Source of the DNA: a virus
Virus record (IMG/VR): IMGVR_UViG_3300037485_000015
Span: 1 to 31,840 of that record
Length of the DNA: 31,840 nucleotides
Reading direction: 5' to 3' (one strand)
The position numbers and the translations under genes are program-made. Under the pieces are notes generated by a model. That model was given only the letters and a program-made list of their open reading frames with translations. It was not told where the DNA came from and ran no database searches. Shown here in pieces: positions 7,504 through 13,177 of the stretch. Numbering within the stretch: position 1 is the first letter of the stretch; every line of letters begins with the position of its first letter.

Positions 7504-7606
7504 GTAGATCACCAGTGGCGTAGAGGGCGGCGCTGATTTGCTCAAAGGTGTATCGCTGTCCTTCACGGGCGCTGTCCAAAAGTTTGTTTGCTAATTCACG
7601 ATTCAT
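7331..7606 (-). CDS. small helical protein, N-terminal half credible, C-terminal half may be out of frame
   Basis: 91 residues starting at 7606. The first 35 residues (ELANKLLDSAREGQRYTFEQ, from residue 4) look like a typical short helical phage protein ending in a TGDL motif. From about residue 37 the frame becomes G/A/S-rich, while the +1 frame (7309-7503) becomes protein-like. Its stop overlaps the rusA ATG as ATGA, which argues that the frame as written can be translated. The start overlaps the end of the P-like gene by 11 bases. Function unknown. Confidence 0.55.
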   Translation of the reverse strand: MNRELANKLLDSAREGQRYTFEQISAALYATGDLHDPMRGERMEEAAQGQGRAAGQGESAELVAASESRHSPDSWPGWSRYLDCRNEQAAT

Positions 7607-8015
7607 TGCTTTTTACCTTTCCAGCAAAAGACTGGCGCAACTCAGCCAACTTTGCAAGTGCTTGGTTTTTGATAGCTTCAGCTTGGTCTATCTCTGCCTG
7701 AGTGAATTGTTTTGTAATCATGGTGTGTTGCTTTTCAGGAATCCTCGGGCCATTGTTGCAAGTCAATCGGAAAGCAACTGCCGAAGGAATGAAGGTTGGC
7801 GGCAAGTGCTCCAAAGCGTAATCCAAGCTAGGCTTGTAGGTCAAAAACCGACTTAGCTCTTTTGCCCAAACATTCCGCACCAACTCGGGGTCGATGTTTT
7901 CCCAATGACGGGAGAACGATGCACCGTAGACAGCGCCCATATACCCAAAGATGTAGTCCAGACCTTCATCTATTGAACAAAAATCAGTTTCCAAGTAAGT
8001 TGACATTTTTGCCAC
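7596..8015 (-). CDS. replication P-like protein (probable helicase-loading partner)
   Basis: 139 residues. The middle shows the pattern of phage replication proteins found just after a DUF1376 or O-type initiator: a YGASFSRHW segment (about 30-38), VRNVWAKELSRF (about 46-57), YALEHLPPTFIPSAVAFR (about 66-83) and a cysteine (LTC). Lambda P and related proteins bring the host DnaB helicase to the origin. It overlaps the initiator gene by 32 bases and the next gene by 11, so the group is one operon. The last 40 residues form a charged helix. Assignment rests on this pattern and on synteny, not on a catalytic motif. Confidence 0.68.
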   Translation of the reverse strand: MAKMSTYLETDFCSIDEGLDYIFGYMGAVYGASFSRHWENIDPELVRNVWAKELSRFLTYKPSLDYALEHLPPTFIPSAVAFRLTCNNGPRIPEKQHTMITKQFTQAEIDQAEAIKNQALAKLAELRQSFAGKVKSNES

Positions 8016-8712
8016 CTCCTACTAATCCACGGGTTAAACCTGACATCACGGTTTGATTTGTTTGGCCTGTCTTACTCAGGCTTTTGTCTTTCACCCAATC
8101 GGCCTTAAAACCCGTCCATCCGCGCTCACAGCAGGTTTCCAAGGCAGTCTGCAGGCTGACCCCTGCTTTACGGGCTTCGCGTTCAATGCCGTCAATGGCG
8201 GTCTGGGTGACTGCGGCACGTTTTTCTTTTCGCAACCTTACAAAATCTTGCCAAACAGAATCCGTCACGCCTTCAGGCGGGGCGACTGTATTCTTCTTTA
8301 TGGTTATTGGTTTATGGTTCTTGGTTATTGGTTCTTGGTTGCCTTTTGTTTCGCTTTCGTTTGGGTTCCCAAAAATAACCGACTGGGTTTTCTTTGGCCT
8401 TCCACCTAGCTTGCCGTTGACCTTGTTAACCTCTGCTTTTTCGTGATAGCGGTCTATTTGGTCGTCACAACGTAACTGATGATGACCGTCATCCTGCAAA
8501 ACAAAGAAGTCATCAAGCACGTTTTGCAATGCACGAATATCCGACTCGGAACCCAAGCGTAACCGCCGGATAACCGTTTGGGTTTCTTTTGGTATCGGAA
8601 CTTCTTCTAAGTAGTACCAGTCAAGCAACTGGCGATAAATACCATGTTCGAGCGTTGATAGATGGCCCGTGTCCTTGCGGTAATCCGCAATATTGAAAGT
8701 GTAATAGTGCAT
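7984..8712 (-). CDS. DUF1376 replication initiator-like protein
   Basis: 242 residues from the ATG at 8712 (a TTG at 8727 is a weaker alternative). Residues 1-105 are a DUF1376 (YdaU-like) domain, starting HYYTFNIADYRKDTGHLS and ending in the basic GGRPKK. A low-complexity linker of about 35 residues, rich in N, K, E, P and T, follows. The C-terminal domain (from about 147) contains VWQDFVRLRKEKRAAVT and GWTGFKADWVK, as in other phage initiators. The linker is encoded by six tandem 7-base repeats, so by analogy with lambda O the origin may lie within the gene. It follows the Cro-like gene in the same direction, the lambda cro-O-P arrangement. Confidence 0.85.
   Translation of the reverse strand: MHYYTFNIADYRKDTGHLSTLEHGIYRQLLDWYYLEEVPIPKETQTVIRRLRLGSESDIRALQNVLDDFFVLQDDGHHQLRCDDQIDRYHEKAEVNKVNGKLGGRPKKTQSVIFGNPNESETKGNQEPITKNHKPITIKKNTVAPPEGVTDSVWQDFVRLRKEKRAAVTQTAIDGIEREARKAGVSLQTALETCCERGWTGFKADWVKDKSLSKTGQTNQTVMSGLTRGLVGGGKNVNLLGN
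8300..8341. repeat. six tandem 7-bp repeats (iteron-like), candidate replication origin
   Basis: Six copies of WTGGTTN on the plus strand start exactly 7 bases apart, at 8300, 8307, 8314, 8321, 8328 and 8335; the core is ATGGTT or TTGGTT. The period is not a multiple of three, so it is not simply a codon repeat. It lies in the linker-coding part of the DUF1376 initiator gene, the place where lambda-type phages keep their origin iterons. Confidence 0.8.
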
Positions 8713-8731
8713 TGAAGCGCCCAGCAAAACC

Positions 8732-8776
8732 CACTGAAAAAGAAACGTCAGCAGGTGGTGGGTTCACTTTTCAGTG
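8732..8776 (-). other. inverted repeat in the leader between cro-like and initiator genes
   Basis: Nine-base arms CACTGAAAA (8732-8740) and TTTTCAGTG (8768-8776) can pair in the early-left transcript just upstream of the initiator ATG. A second, overlapping 6-bp hairpin GTGCGG/CCGCAC lies at 8774-8793, so the two stems are partly exclusive. There is no T-run for a classical terminator. The position matches the lambda tR1/nut region, but no boxA or boxB consensus is recognisable. Confidence 0.45.
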
Positions 8777-8815
8777 CGGAGATCAAGCCGCACCTAGCTG
8801 GGTTTCAAAAAAAAA

Positions 8816-8974
8816 TTATAGCCTGTCAAACCACTCCGGCCTGATGACCATGAGTTGAAAGAGCCTGCCTTGAGGCAGCGTTTTCCACTGCCACACAGCG
8901 CCCCTAGTCACGCCCAGCAGCCTTGCCAGCTTGGACTGTGAACCCGCCCGTTCAATCGCTTCTTGCTTTGTCAT
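8816..8974 (-). CDS. Cro-like helix-turn-helix repressor
   Basis: 52 residues, start ATG at 8974. Size and pattern fit the small Cro/YdaS class: QSKLARLLGV (13-22) then TRGAVWQWK (23-31) is the helix-turn-helix, followed by a short C-terminal tail (LPQGRLFQLMVIRPEWF). It heads the early-left operon, with the replication genes downstream, as cro does in lambdoid phages, and it faces a divergent promoter at 9048-9076. It probably represses one or both early promoters. No partner CI gene is present. TTTTTTTTT follows the stop without a clear stem. Confidence 0.85.
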   Translation of the reverse strand: MTKQEAIERAGSQSKLARLLGVTRGAVWQWKTLPQGRLFQLMVIRPEWFDRL

Positions 8975-9047
8975 CCGTACATTCTACTACACAAAACAGG
9001 AGTGTTGCTTATTAGGGAAAGTACCTAGATTTATTTTAAAAAAAGTC

Positions 9048-9076
9048 TTGATGAGGTGTAGAAACCTCTACATAAT
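9048..9076 (+). promoter_or_regulatory. sigma70-type promoter of the early-right operon
   Basis: TTGATG (9048-9053), a 17-base spacer and CATAAT (9071-9076) make a good sigma70 promoter, with the start of transcription expected near 9083 and the first ATG at 9123. The operator-like palindrome at 9057-9072 fills most of the spacer. Confidence 0.75.
9057..9072. promoter_or_regulatory. operator-like palindrome inside the early-right promoter
   Basis: TGTAGA-AACC-TCTACA, a perfect dyad of 6-base arms around 4 bases, lying between the -35 and -10 boxes. A related imperfect sequence, TGTAGTAGAATGTAC on the minus strand, lies at 8978-8992 just before the Cro-like ATG. Likely repressor binding site, most simply for the Cro-like protein. 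Confidence 0.6.
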
Positions 9077-9096
9077 AGCGCCATGCCCAGGCAATT

Positions 9097-9117
9097 CCGC
9101 AGGGGTCTTTTTAGGAG
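9097..9117 (+). repeat. leader repeat copy 1 with ribosome site
   Basis: A 21-base element ending in TCTTTTTAGGAG sits directly before the first plus-strand gene; AGGAGGT is 5 bases from the ATG. It matches the copy at 9283-9303 in 20 of 21 positions. Confidence 0.8.
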
Positions 9118-9122
9118 GTCTT

Positions 9123-9254
9123 ATGACCGATTCACAAGTTATCGCTTCTGTAATTCGCTACTTGCAAAAAGAACAGAAAGCAGTCTCTGCCAACGTGCAT
9201 TTGCCAAGCGGCAAAAACGTAATCGTTTACGTAAACGGCACAGTTCAATATTAA
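9123..9254 (+). CDS. 43-aa protein of unknown function, first gene of the early-right operon
   Basis: Starts at ATG 9123 behind a near-perfect AGGAGGT. A longer upstream reading of the same frame passes through the promoter and is not credible. The product is a short alternating helix-strand protein (VIASVIRYLQKEQKA, then VIVYVNGTVQY) without cysteines or membrane segment. I do not recognise it. Its position right after the early promoter suggests early, strong expression, as for phage host-takeover peptides, but that is inference. Confidence 0.7.
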   Translation: MTDSQVIASVIRYLQKEQKAVSANVHLPSGKNVIVYVNGTVQY

Positions 9255-9261
9255 ACACAAC

Positions 9262-9275
9262 GGGGCTTCGGCCCC
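9262..9275 (+). other. UUCG-loop hairpin between the first two early genes
   Basis: GGGGC-TTCG-GCCCC, the same perfect hairpin as in the terminator at 5611-5624, here on the plus strand and without an adjacent T-run (TTTTT comes 17 bases later, inside the leader repeat). It could be a weak terminator, an RNA-stability element or a remnant. Confidence 0.7.
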
Positions 9276-9282
9276 ATCACTC

Positions 9283-9303
9283 CCGCAAGGGTCTTTTTAG
9301 GAG
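9283..9303 (+). repeat. leader repeat copy 2 with ribosome site
   Basis: Second copy of the 21-base leader, one mismatch to 9097-9117. It supplies the AGGAG site of the 71-aa gene at 9309. Confidence 0.8.
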
Positions 9304-9308
9304 ATAGC

Positions 9309-9524
9309 ATGAACATTCATTTTGACAAAACCATCGAAGGCTTTACCTTCACCGGCATGGCTGAGGTAGAGCCTGCTGAACCAGCCACCGACATCGACCC
9401 AGCTTGGCCTGCCCTCGTAACGGTCTACGCACTGCACCTTGAGGGGTCGCACAAAGACTGCCTTGAGATCATCGACCCTGCCATTGTCCAGCGCATCGAA
9501 CAGATGATTTTGGAGGCTCTATGA
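9309..9524 (+). CDS. 71-aa acidic protein of unknown function
   Basis: 71 residues, acidic, with a central stretch rich in P, A, E and D (EVEPAEPATDIDPAWPA) and a C-terminal helix (PAIVQRIEQMILEAL). No known motif. It has its own copy of the duplicated leader and ribosome site; its stop overlaps the next ATG as ATGA. The DIDPAW segment resembles other short phage proteins, but I cannot name a family. Probably an early accessory protein. Confidence 0.72.
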   Translation: MNIHFDKTIEGFTFTGMAEVEPAEPATDIDPAWPALVTVYALHLEGSHKDCLEIIDPAIVQRIEQMILEAL

Positions 9525-9700
9525 ACGATACAGCCCTGCTCAAAGACCTGGCCTTTAAAAGCCGCGACAACCCGCAAGACCGTTTAGCTTTATATGTTGA
9601 GCTGCTTGAGGCACACATCCAAAGCCAAGATGAATTGCTGGAGACATTCAAGCAAGAACTTGACCAAATTCTTATCGAACTTACACAGGAGCAATCATGA
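9521..9700 (+). CDS. 59-aa helical protein of unknown function
   Basis: 59 residues, acidic, almost all predicted helix with coiled-coil character (ELLEAHIQSQDELLETFKQE region). It overlaps the gene before it (ATGA at 9521) and the erf gene after it (ATGA at 9697), so it belongs to the recombination operon and is coupled to Erf translation. No recognisable function. Confidence 0.7.
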   Translation: MNDTALLKDLAFKSRDNPQDRLALYVELLEAHIQSQDELLETFKQELDQILIELTQEQS

Positions 9701-10260
9701 AACAAATCGCCACCGCATTAGTCAAGGCTCAAAAAGCCTTTGGCCCTGCCCTCAAGACCAGCACCAACCCGCACTTTCGCAGCCGTTACGCAGACCTCTC
9801 GGCTTGCGTTGAGGCAGTCATTGAAGGCCTAAACGGGGCAGGTATTGCCCTGATTCAGCGCACCAGTGAAGACCTCACCGGAGTGACTGTTGAGACAGTG
9901 TTTATCCACGAATCAGGCGAGATGCTGGAATGTGGTAAGTTGCATGTCCCTGCCAGCAAGCAAGACCCGCAAGGGTACGGCAGCGCCCTGACATACGCTC
10001 GGCGCTATTCCCTGATGGCAGCTTGCGGAATTGCACCCGAGGACGATGACGGCAATGCTGGTAGCCGCCGCCCTGAGATCAAGACACCAGACATCACTGA
10101 CCACTTGCTGGCTATTGAAGGTAGCGGCAATGCAGATCAACTAAAAGAAACTTACAAAGACGCATTCGATGCCTGTCAAGGCAATCAGGCGCTTCAGGCC
10201 AAAGTCATTGAGGCAAAGAAGGCGCGAATTGAGCGTGCAAAACAGGAGACAAGAGCATGA
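9697..10260 (+). CDS. erf: Erf-family single-strand annealing protein
   Basis: 187 residues, near the 204 of P22 Erf. Erf anneals complementary single strands and circularises or recombines phage DNA. Family features: the N-terminal LVKAQKAFGPALKTSTNPHF (about 9-28), RYADLSACVEAVIEGLNGAGIA, and the hallmark QGYGSALTYARRYSLMAACGI (about 91-111). An acidic tract, DDDGN, and a charged C-terminal helix follow. It lies two genes upstream of a YqaJ/Exo nuclease, so the pair should form an Exo/annealing system like lambda Red. Start and stop both overlap neighbours by 4 bases. Confidence 0.95.
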   Translation: MKQIATALVKAQKAFGPALKTSTNPHFRSRYADLSACVEAVIEGLNGAGIALIQRTSEDLTGVTVETVFIHESGEMLECGKLHVPASKQDPQGYGSALTYARRYSLMAACGIAPEDDDGNAGSRRPEIKTPDITDHLLAIEGSGNADQLKETYKDAFDACQGNQALQAKVIEAKKARIERAKQETRA

Positions 10261-10601
10261 GCTACACCCCTGAACGCTGGCACTTCCAAGACAACACGCG
10301 CTACCAATCGCCTTGGACAACCAATCCATACAGCATTACCACAAGGAAAACTGGGGTTCACGGCACAACGATTGCCAACATCCCAAACCGCAAAACAGTG
10401 CCCGATGCAGAGCAACGAGCCAATGCCATGCTTATGGCTCATGCCCCTGAGATGCTGGAACTCTTACGCACATTTGTTGGCTGGTATTCAAATAAAGAAA
10501 AGGACAATTTCCATAAGGTTATGCCATTTAAAAATCAGCCTCCTGAAATTCAAGCCGCAATGAAGTTGATAGAGAAAACAACAGGGGAATCGTATGTCTG
10601 A
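10257..10601 (+). CDS. conserved small phage protein of unknown function
   Basis: 114 residues, mixed and basic, with an AEQRANAMLMAHAPEMLELL segment (about 51-70). That motif (E-x-x-A-N-A-x-L-x-A-x-A-P-x-x-L) recurs in many small phage proteins of unknown role. The N-terminal half is polar with several W and Y (RWHFQDNTRYQSPWTTNPY). It sits between erf and the exonuclease, with ATGA and 8-base overlaps, so it is co-translated with the recombination genes; direct involvement is only guessed. Confidence 0.75.
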   Translation: MSYTPERWHFQDNTRYQSPWTTNPYSITTRKTGVHGTTIANIPNRKTVPDAEQRANAMLMAHAPEMLELLRTFVGWYSNKEKDNFHKVMPFKNQPPEIQAAMKLIEKTTGESYV

Positions 10602-11229
10602 AGAACAAGGCACAGAATCTTGGTTTGCCGACAGACTAGGCAAAGTCACCGCCAGCCGTATTGCTGATGTCCTTGCCAAGACCAAAACGGGGTACAGCGC
10701 CAGCCGCACCAATTACATGACCCAGCTGGTGCTGGAGCGCATCACCCAGACCCGCGCTGAGTCTTACTCCAATGCGGCAATGGCCTGGGGTACTGAGCAA
10801 GAACCTTTTGCCAGAGCTTCATACGAGGCGCATACGGGACAGATGGTTGAAGAGGTGGGGTTTATACCTCACCCCGACATTGAGGCCGCTGGAGCCTCAC
10901 CTGATGGCTTGGTGGGTGATGATGGAATGGTGGAGATCAAATGCCCAGCATCCAGCACTGCCCTTGAAGTTTGGCTTTCTTACTCCCAAGGCGCAAACCC
11001 TGTTGATGCCAAATATTACGCTCAGATGCAATGGCAAATGCGATGCGCTGATCGGTCATGGTGTGATTACGTGGTCTTTGACCCACGGATGCCAGCCAAG
11101 GCGCAGTTGTTTGTTTACCGAGTTGAGCGCAATGCCGAATGGCTCAAGATCACGGAAGAAGAAGTCCTGAAGTTTTTGGCAGAAGTAGATGCCAAAGTAG
11201 TCGCCCTTAAATCAATCATTGGAGAGTAA
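10594..11229 (+). CDS. YqaJ/lambda-exonuclease-type recombination nuclease
   Basis: 211 residues, like lambda Exo (226). It degrades one strand of duplex ends to give a 3' tail for Erf. The active site is visible: ASPDGLVG with Asp104, then VEIKCP with Glu114 and Lys116. The spacing of 10 and 2 residues is the same as in lambda Exo (D119, E129, K131). The N-terminal GKVTASRIADVLAK (16-29) and the YYAQMQWQMRC (141-151) motif are also family-typical. Erf upstream and the SSB-tip protein downstream complete a recombination module. Confidence 0.95.
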   Translation: MSEEQGTESWFADRLGKVTASRIADVLAKTKTGYSASRTNYMTQLVLERITQTRAESYSNAAMAWGTEQEPFARASYEAHTGQMVEEVGFIPHPDIEAAGASPDGLVGDDGMVEIKCPASSTALEVWLSYSQGANPVDAKYYAQMQWQMRCADRSWCDYVVFDPRMPAKAQLFVYRVERNAEWLKITEEEVLKFLAEVDAKVVALKSIIGE

Positions 11230-11231
11230 AA

Positions 11232-11495
11232 ATGTCAAAAGTAAGCAAAGAAATCAGCTGCATCGTTGGTGAATACCGCAACAGCGAAGGCCAAACAAAG
11301 AAGCGTTATCAGCGAATCGGCTCTGTGATTGAGACAAAGAACGGTCCAATGCTCAAGCTGGATGTCATTCCGTTGCGTGAAGGCGGATGGGATGGCTGGG
11401 CATACATGAATGACCCAAAGCCGCAAGAGGGGCGAGAGCAACCACGCCGCCAAGGTTCTGGGTTTGACGATATGTCGGACGATGTGCCATTTTAA
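11232..11495 (+). CDS. small protein with SSB-like acidic tip, possible single-strand DNA-binding protein
   Basis: 87 residues. A small beta-rich domain (about 5-60, KLDVIPLREGGWDGWAYM) is followed by a P/Q/R-rich linker and the C-terminal tip FDDMSDDVPF, which copies the DDxxPF end of bacterial SSB proteins that docks repair enzymes. It directly follows the exonuclease (GGAGAG ribosome site over the exo stop). It may bind single strands or mimic SSB to recruit partners. The family is a common unannotated neighbour of phage exonucleases; binding is not proven by the sequence. Confidence 0.65.
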   Translation: MSKVSKEISCIVGEYRNSEGQTKKRYQRIGSVIETKNGPMLKLDVIPLREGGWDGWAYMNDPKPQEGREQPRRQGSGFDDMSDDVPF

Positions 11496-11504
11496 GGAGC
11501 CAAC

Positions 11505-11714
11505 ATGAACGCAGCCAGCATTGAAAGTAGCGACCGCCTGAATCGTGTGCTTGATCTGCTGTCTCAGGGTGGTGAATTCACTACCTTGGACATCATCAAA
11601 AGCGCAAATGTCTGTGCGGTGAATAGCATCATTGCCGAACTCAGGCAGAACGGCCTAGATATTAACTGCCAGCGAAGAGGCGATAAGTGGTTTTATAAAT
11701 TGGAGACAAAATGA
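11505..11714 (+). CDS. small winged-helix-type DNA-binding protein
   Basis: 69 residues. The order helix, helix-turn-helix (GGEFTTLDIIKSANVCAVNS, about 22-41), helix (IIAELRQNGLDI) and a final two-strand wing (CQRRGDKWFYKL) matches small HTH proteins used as phage regulators. The ribosome site AAGGAG precedes the ATG. Its stop overlaps the next gene as ATGA. It could regulate the middle of the early-right operon or late genes; the target is not visible. Confidence 0.65.
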   Translation: MNAASIESSDRLNRVLDLLSQGGEFTTLDIIKSANVCAVNSIIAELRQNGLDINCQRRGDKWFYKLETK

Positions 11715-11839
11715 AAAACTTTACACAGCAAAACCTAGACCAAGCTCGCAGCTTGCTCTTAGCTCTTTGTGGCGCTGTTTTTTTAGTCGGCACAGGGGTA
11801 ATCTTTTTGTTGGCCTTCTTTGATGTGCTGGTGAAATAA
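11711..11839 (+). CDS. 42-aa single-span membrane protein
   Basis: 42 residues: a polar N-terminus (KNFTQQNLDQARS) then one long hydrophobic segment (about 14-39, rich in L, V, F, A, G), ending VLVK. It would be a small inner-membrane protein; the function is unknown, with superinfection exclusion or membrane anchoring as common roles of such early phage peptides. The start overlaps the previous stop (ATGA) and the stop overlaps the next ATG (TAATG). Confidence 0.7.
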   Translation: MKNFTQQNLDQARSLLLALCGAVFLVGTGVIFLLAFFDVLVK

Positions 11840-12042
11840 TGTTCAAATATATGTGGACTGAATTTAGGTCAACGCTCAGGATGCTGCCGCCACTACAAAC
11901 TGCCGCGCATGAATTGCTTCACGCAGAACATGACCTGCTGAGGGCAGAAGCTGGGGTGGAATATGCACAAGCAATGGTCACTTGCCATAAGCAGCGTATC
12001 AAGCGCCTCAAGGCGTACTTGGCGACTGAGGAGGCGGCATGA
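11839..12042 (+). CDS. 67-aa coiled-coil protein of unknown function
   Basis: 67 residues, predicted as one long amphipathic helix (AAHELLHAEHDLLRAEAGVE, from about residue 22) after a short aromatic N-terminus (FKYMWTEF). Proteins of this layout (a short head followed by A/E/R-rich coiled coil with HELLxAE and EYA) recur in early regions of phages of Betaproteobacteria, without assigned role. It is coupled to both neighbours. Confidence 0.7.
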   Translation: MFKYMWTEFRSTLRMLPPLQTAAHELLHAEHDLLRAEAGVEYAQAMVTCHKQRIKRLKAYLATEEAA

Positions 12043-12287
12043 CTAAAGACACAGGTGGGCCAGCGTTTCCAGTGAGACTGCCAGTAGTAGGCGCTATTCA
12101 CGCATGTGACGAACCCGTACCAACCGAAATACATGCAGGAATGACTATGCGCGATTACTTTGCAGCCAAGGCGATGCAGGGGATGAACGCGAGAGACGGG
12201 TTTGATGCAGGTCAGGCAAGCCCAGAACAACGAGCAAAGCTAGCGTATATCGAAGCAGACGCCATGCTGAAAGCGAGGCAAGCATGA
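12039..12287 (+). CDS. conserved phage protein with MTMRDYFAAKAMQ motif
   Basis: 82 residues. The motif GMTMRDYFAAKAMQG (about 34-48) followed by a C-terminal AYIEADAMLKAR (about 70-81) defines a small family seen in many temperate and lytic phages; function unknown. The N-terminus (TGGPAFPVRLP) also matches that family, which often begins GGPAFP. A GGAGG ribosome site and an ATGA overlap are at the start. Confidence 0.8.
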   Translation: MTKDTGGPAFPVRLPVVGAIHACDEPVPTEIHAGMTMRDYFAAKAMQGMNARDGFDAGQASPEQRAKLAYIEADAMLKARQA

Positions 12288-12463
12288 ACGAAGAAGTGCG
12301 TAAAGTCAAACCGTATCCAATCGTGCCTGACGACATTGAACCCGTGTCAGACACTTGGCAGGTAATCGGCAGCGTCATGGTCGGCGCTGCGTTGGTGGTG
12401 CTGATGGTGATCTGCTTGGGGCTGTTCTTTACGGGCCTTTGGGTTTGGAGCTTACTGATATGA
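12284..12463 (+). CDS. 59-aa membrane protein of unknown function
   Basis: 59 residues: a cytoplasmic-type polar first half with several P, D and E (PYPIVPDDIEPVSDTW) and one strongly hydrophobic segment (about 26-57, L/V/M/F/W). It starts by ATGA overlap and its TGA overlaps the next ATG. No known motif; second small membrane protein in this operon. Confidence 0.7.
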   Translation: MNEEVRKVKPYPIVPDDIEPVSDTWQVIGSVMVGAALVVLMVICLGLFFTGLWVWSLLI

Positions 12464-12852
12464 CACAAGACGAAGCACTGAAGCTGGCGCTTGAGGCGCT
12501 AGAAGGGGTTTTGGATAATTCTCCAAAAGTATTGGAGGCGTCTATTTCGGGCGGTTTGTATGAGGTGGTTCAATGCCGCGATGCCATCACCGCCATCAAA
12601 GAAGCCTTGGCACAGCCTGTAGATGACATCGCATCCATCATTGCATGCCGAGATGCGTTAGACGCACAACCAGTGCCAGAAATTTCGCCAGAAAGTTTAT
12701 ACAACATTATGGAAGCTATGGGTTTTGCACCGCATCCTTGGGTAGGGCTGACGGATGATGAAGTTTACAAAATAGCGTTTGCTTTAGAAGGTGAGCATTG
12801 GAAGAAGGTTGCCGATGCAATCGAAGCAAAGCTAAAAGAGAAGAACGGATGA
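12460..12852 (+). CDS. 130-aa protein of unknown function
   Basis: 130 residues from the ATG at 12460, chosen because it overlaps the previous stop as ATGA; a longer frame starts at 12355 inside the membrane-protein gene and is unlikely. Acidic and helical: TQDEALKLALEALEGVL at the N-terminus, RDAITAIKEALAQP (about 40-53, a repeat-like motif seen in many phage proteins), and a C-terminal part with WVGLTDDEVYKIA resembling another short phage domain. Looks like a mosaic of common phage helical segments; function unknown. Confidence 0.72.
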   Translation: MTQDEALKLALEALEGVLDNSPKVLEASISGGLYEVVQCRDAITAIKEALAQPVDDIASIIACRDALDAQPVPEISPESLYNIMEAMGFAPHPWVGLTDDEVYKIAFALEGEHWKKVADAIEAKLKEKNG

Positions 12853-12962
12853 CAATACAAGTTGCAGCCGACCCGACGGATTTTTACGGATTACCGAGTG
12901 GGTTGGCAAGTGCGTCCAAAGTCGGCGGCAATGACTTGACTGCTGGAGAGACAGCACCTTGA
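12849..12962 (+). CDS. 37-aa peptide of unknown function
   Basis: Short frame joined by ATGA overlap to the gene before it and by TTGA overlap to the gene after it. The product is low in charge and rich in G, A, S and T. The main evidence is its perfect fit in the overlapping operon; it could also be a translated linker with no function. Confidence 0.5.
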   Translation: MTIQVAADPTDFYGLPSGLASASKVGGNDLTAGETAP

Positions 12963-13177
12963 ATTGCCCAGTCTGTAATGTATGGACAACTGTCACTGAC
13001 ACGCGAAACAAAGGCTCTTTTACGCTACGCCGCCGAGAGTGCGGTAATGGGCATAAATTCGCAACTGAAGAGCGTGCTTCAGTTCAAACAGTGACCAGAA
13101 AGCCTCGCGCCGTTAAGCAAAAGGCCGCACGCCTTGCTTGTCAATTATTAGTGCCTGACGGCGAGGGGATGGGCTGA
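12959..13177 (+). CDS. small zinc-finger protein, NrdR N-domain-like
   Basis: 72 residues starting with TTG, overlapping the previous stop as TTGA. Potential zinc ligands are Cys3, Cys6, Cys28 and His32 (CPVC and RRRECGNGHKF). The arrangement CPxC, about 20 residues, RRRECxxxHxF copies the zinc ribbon of NrdR, with His replacing the last Cys. The rest is basic. Likely a nucleic-acid-binding regulator; the NrdR ATP-cone domain is absent. The last 65 bases overlap the convergent endolysin gene. Confidence 0.72.
   Translation: MNCPVCNVWTTVTDTRNKGSFTLRRRECGNGHKFATEERASVQTVTRKPRAVKQKAARLACQLLVPDGEGMG

Noticed and set aside
8812-8827. TTGACA and TATAAT on the minus strand near the end of the Cro-like gene
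   Set aside because: The two boxes are only 3 bases apart and no suitable partner lies at 16-18 bases, so they do not form a promoter.
8931-9254. 107-aa plus-strand reading frame
   Set aside because: It runs through the Cro-like gene start and the promoter; only the last 43 residues have a ribosome site and protein character, and these are reported as the gene at 9123.
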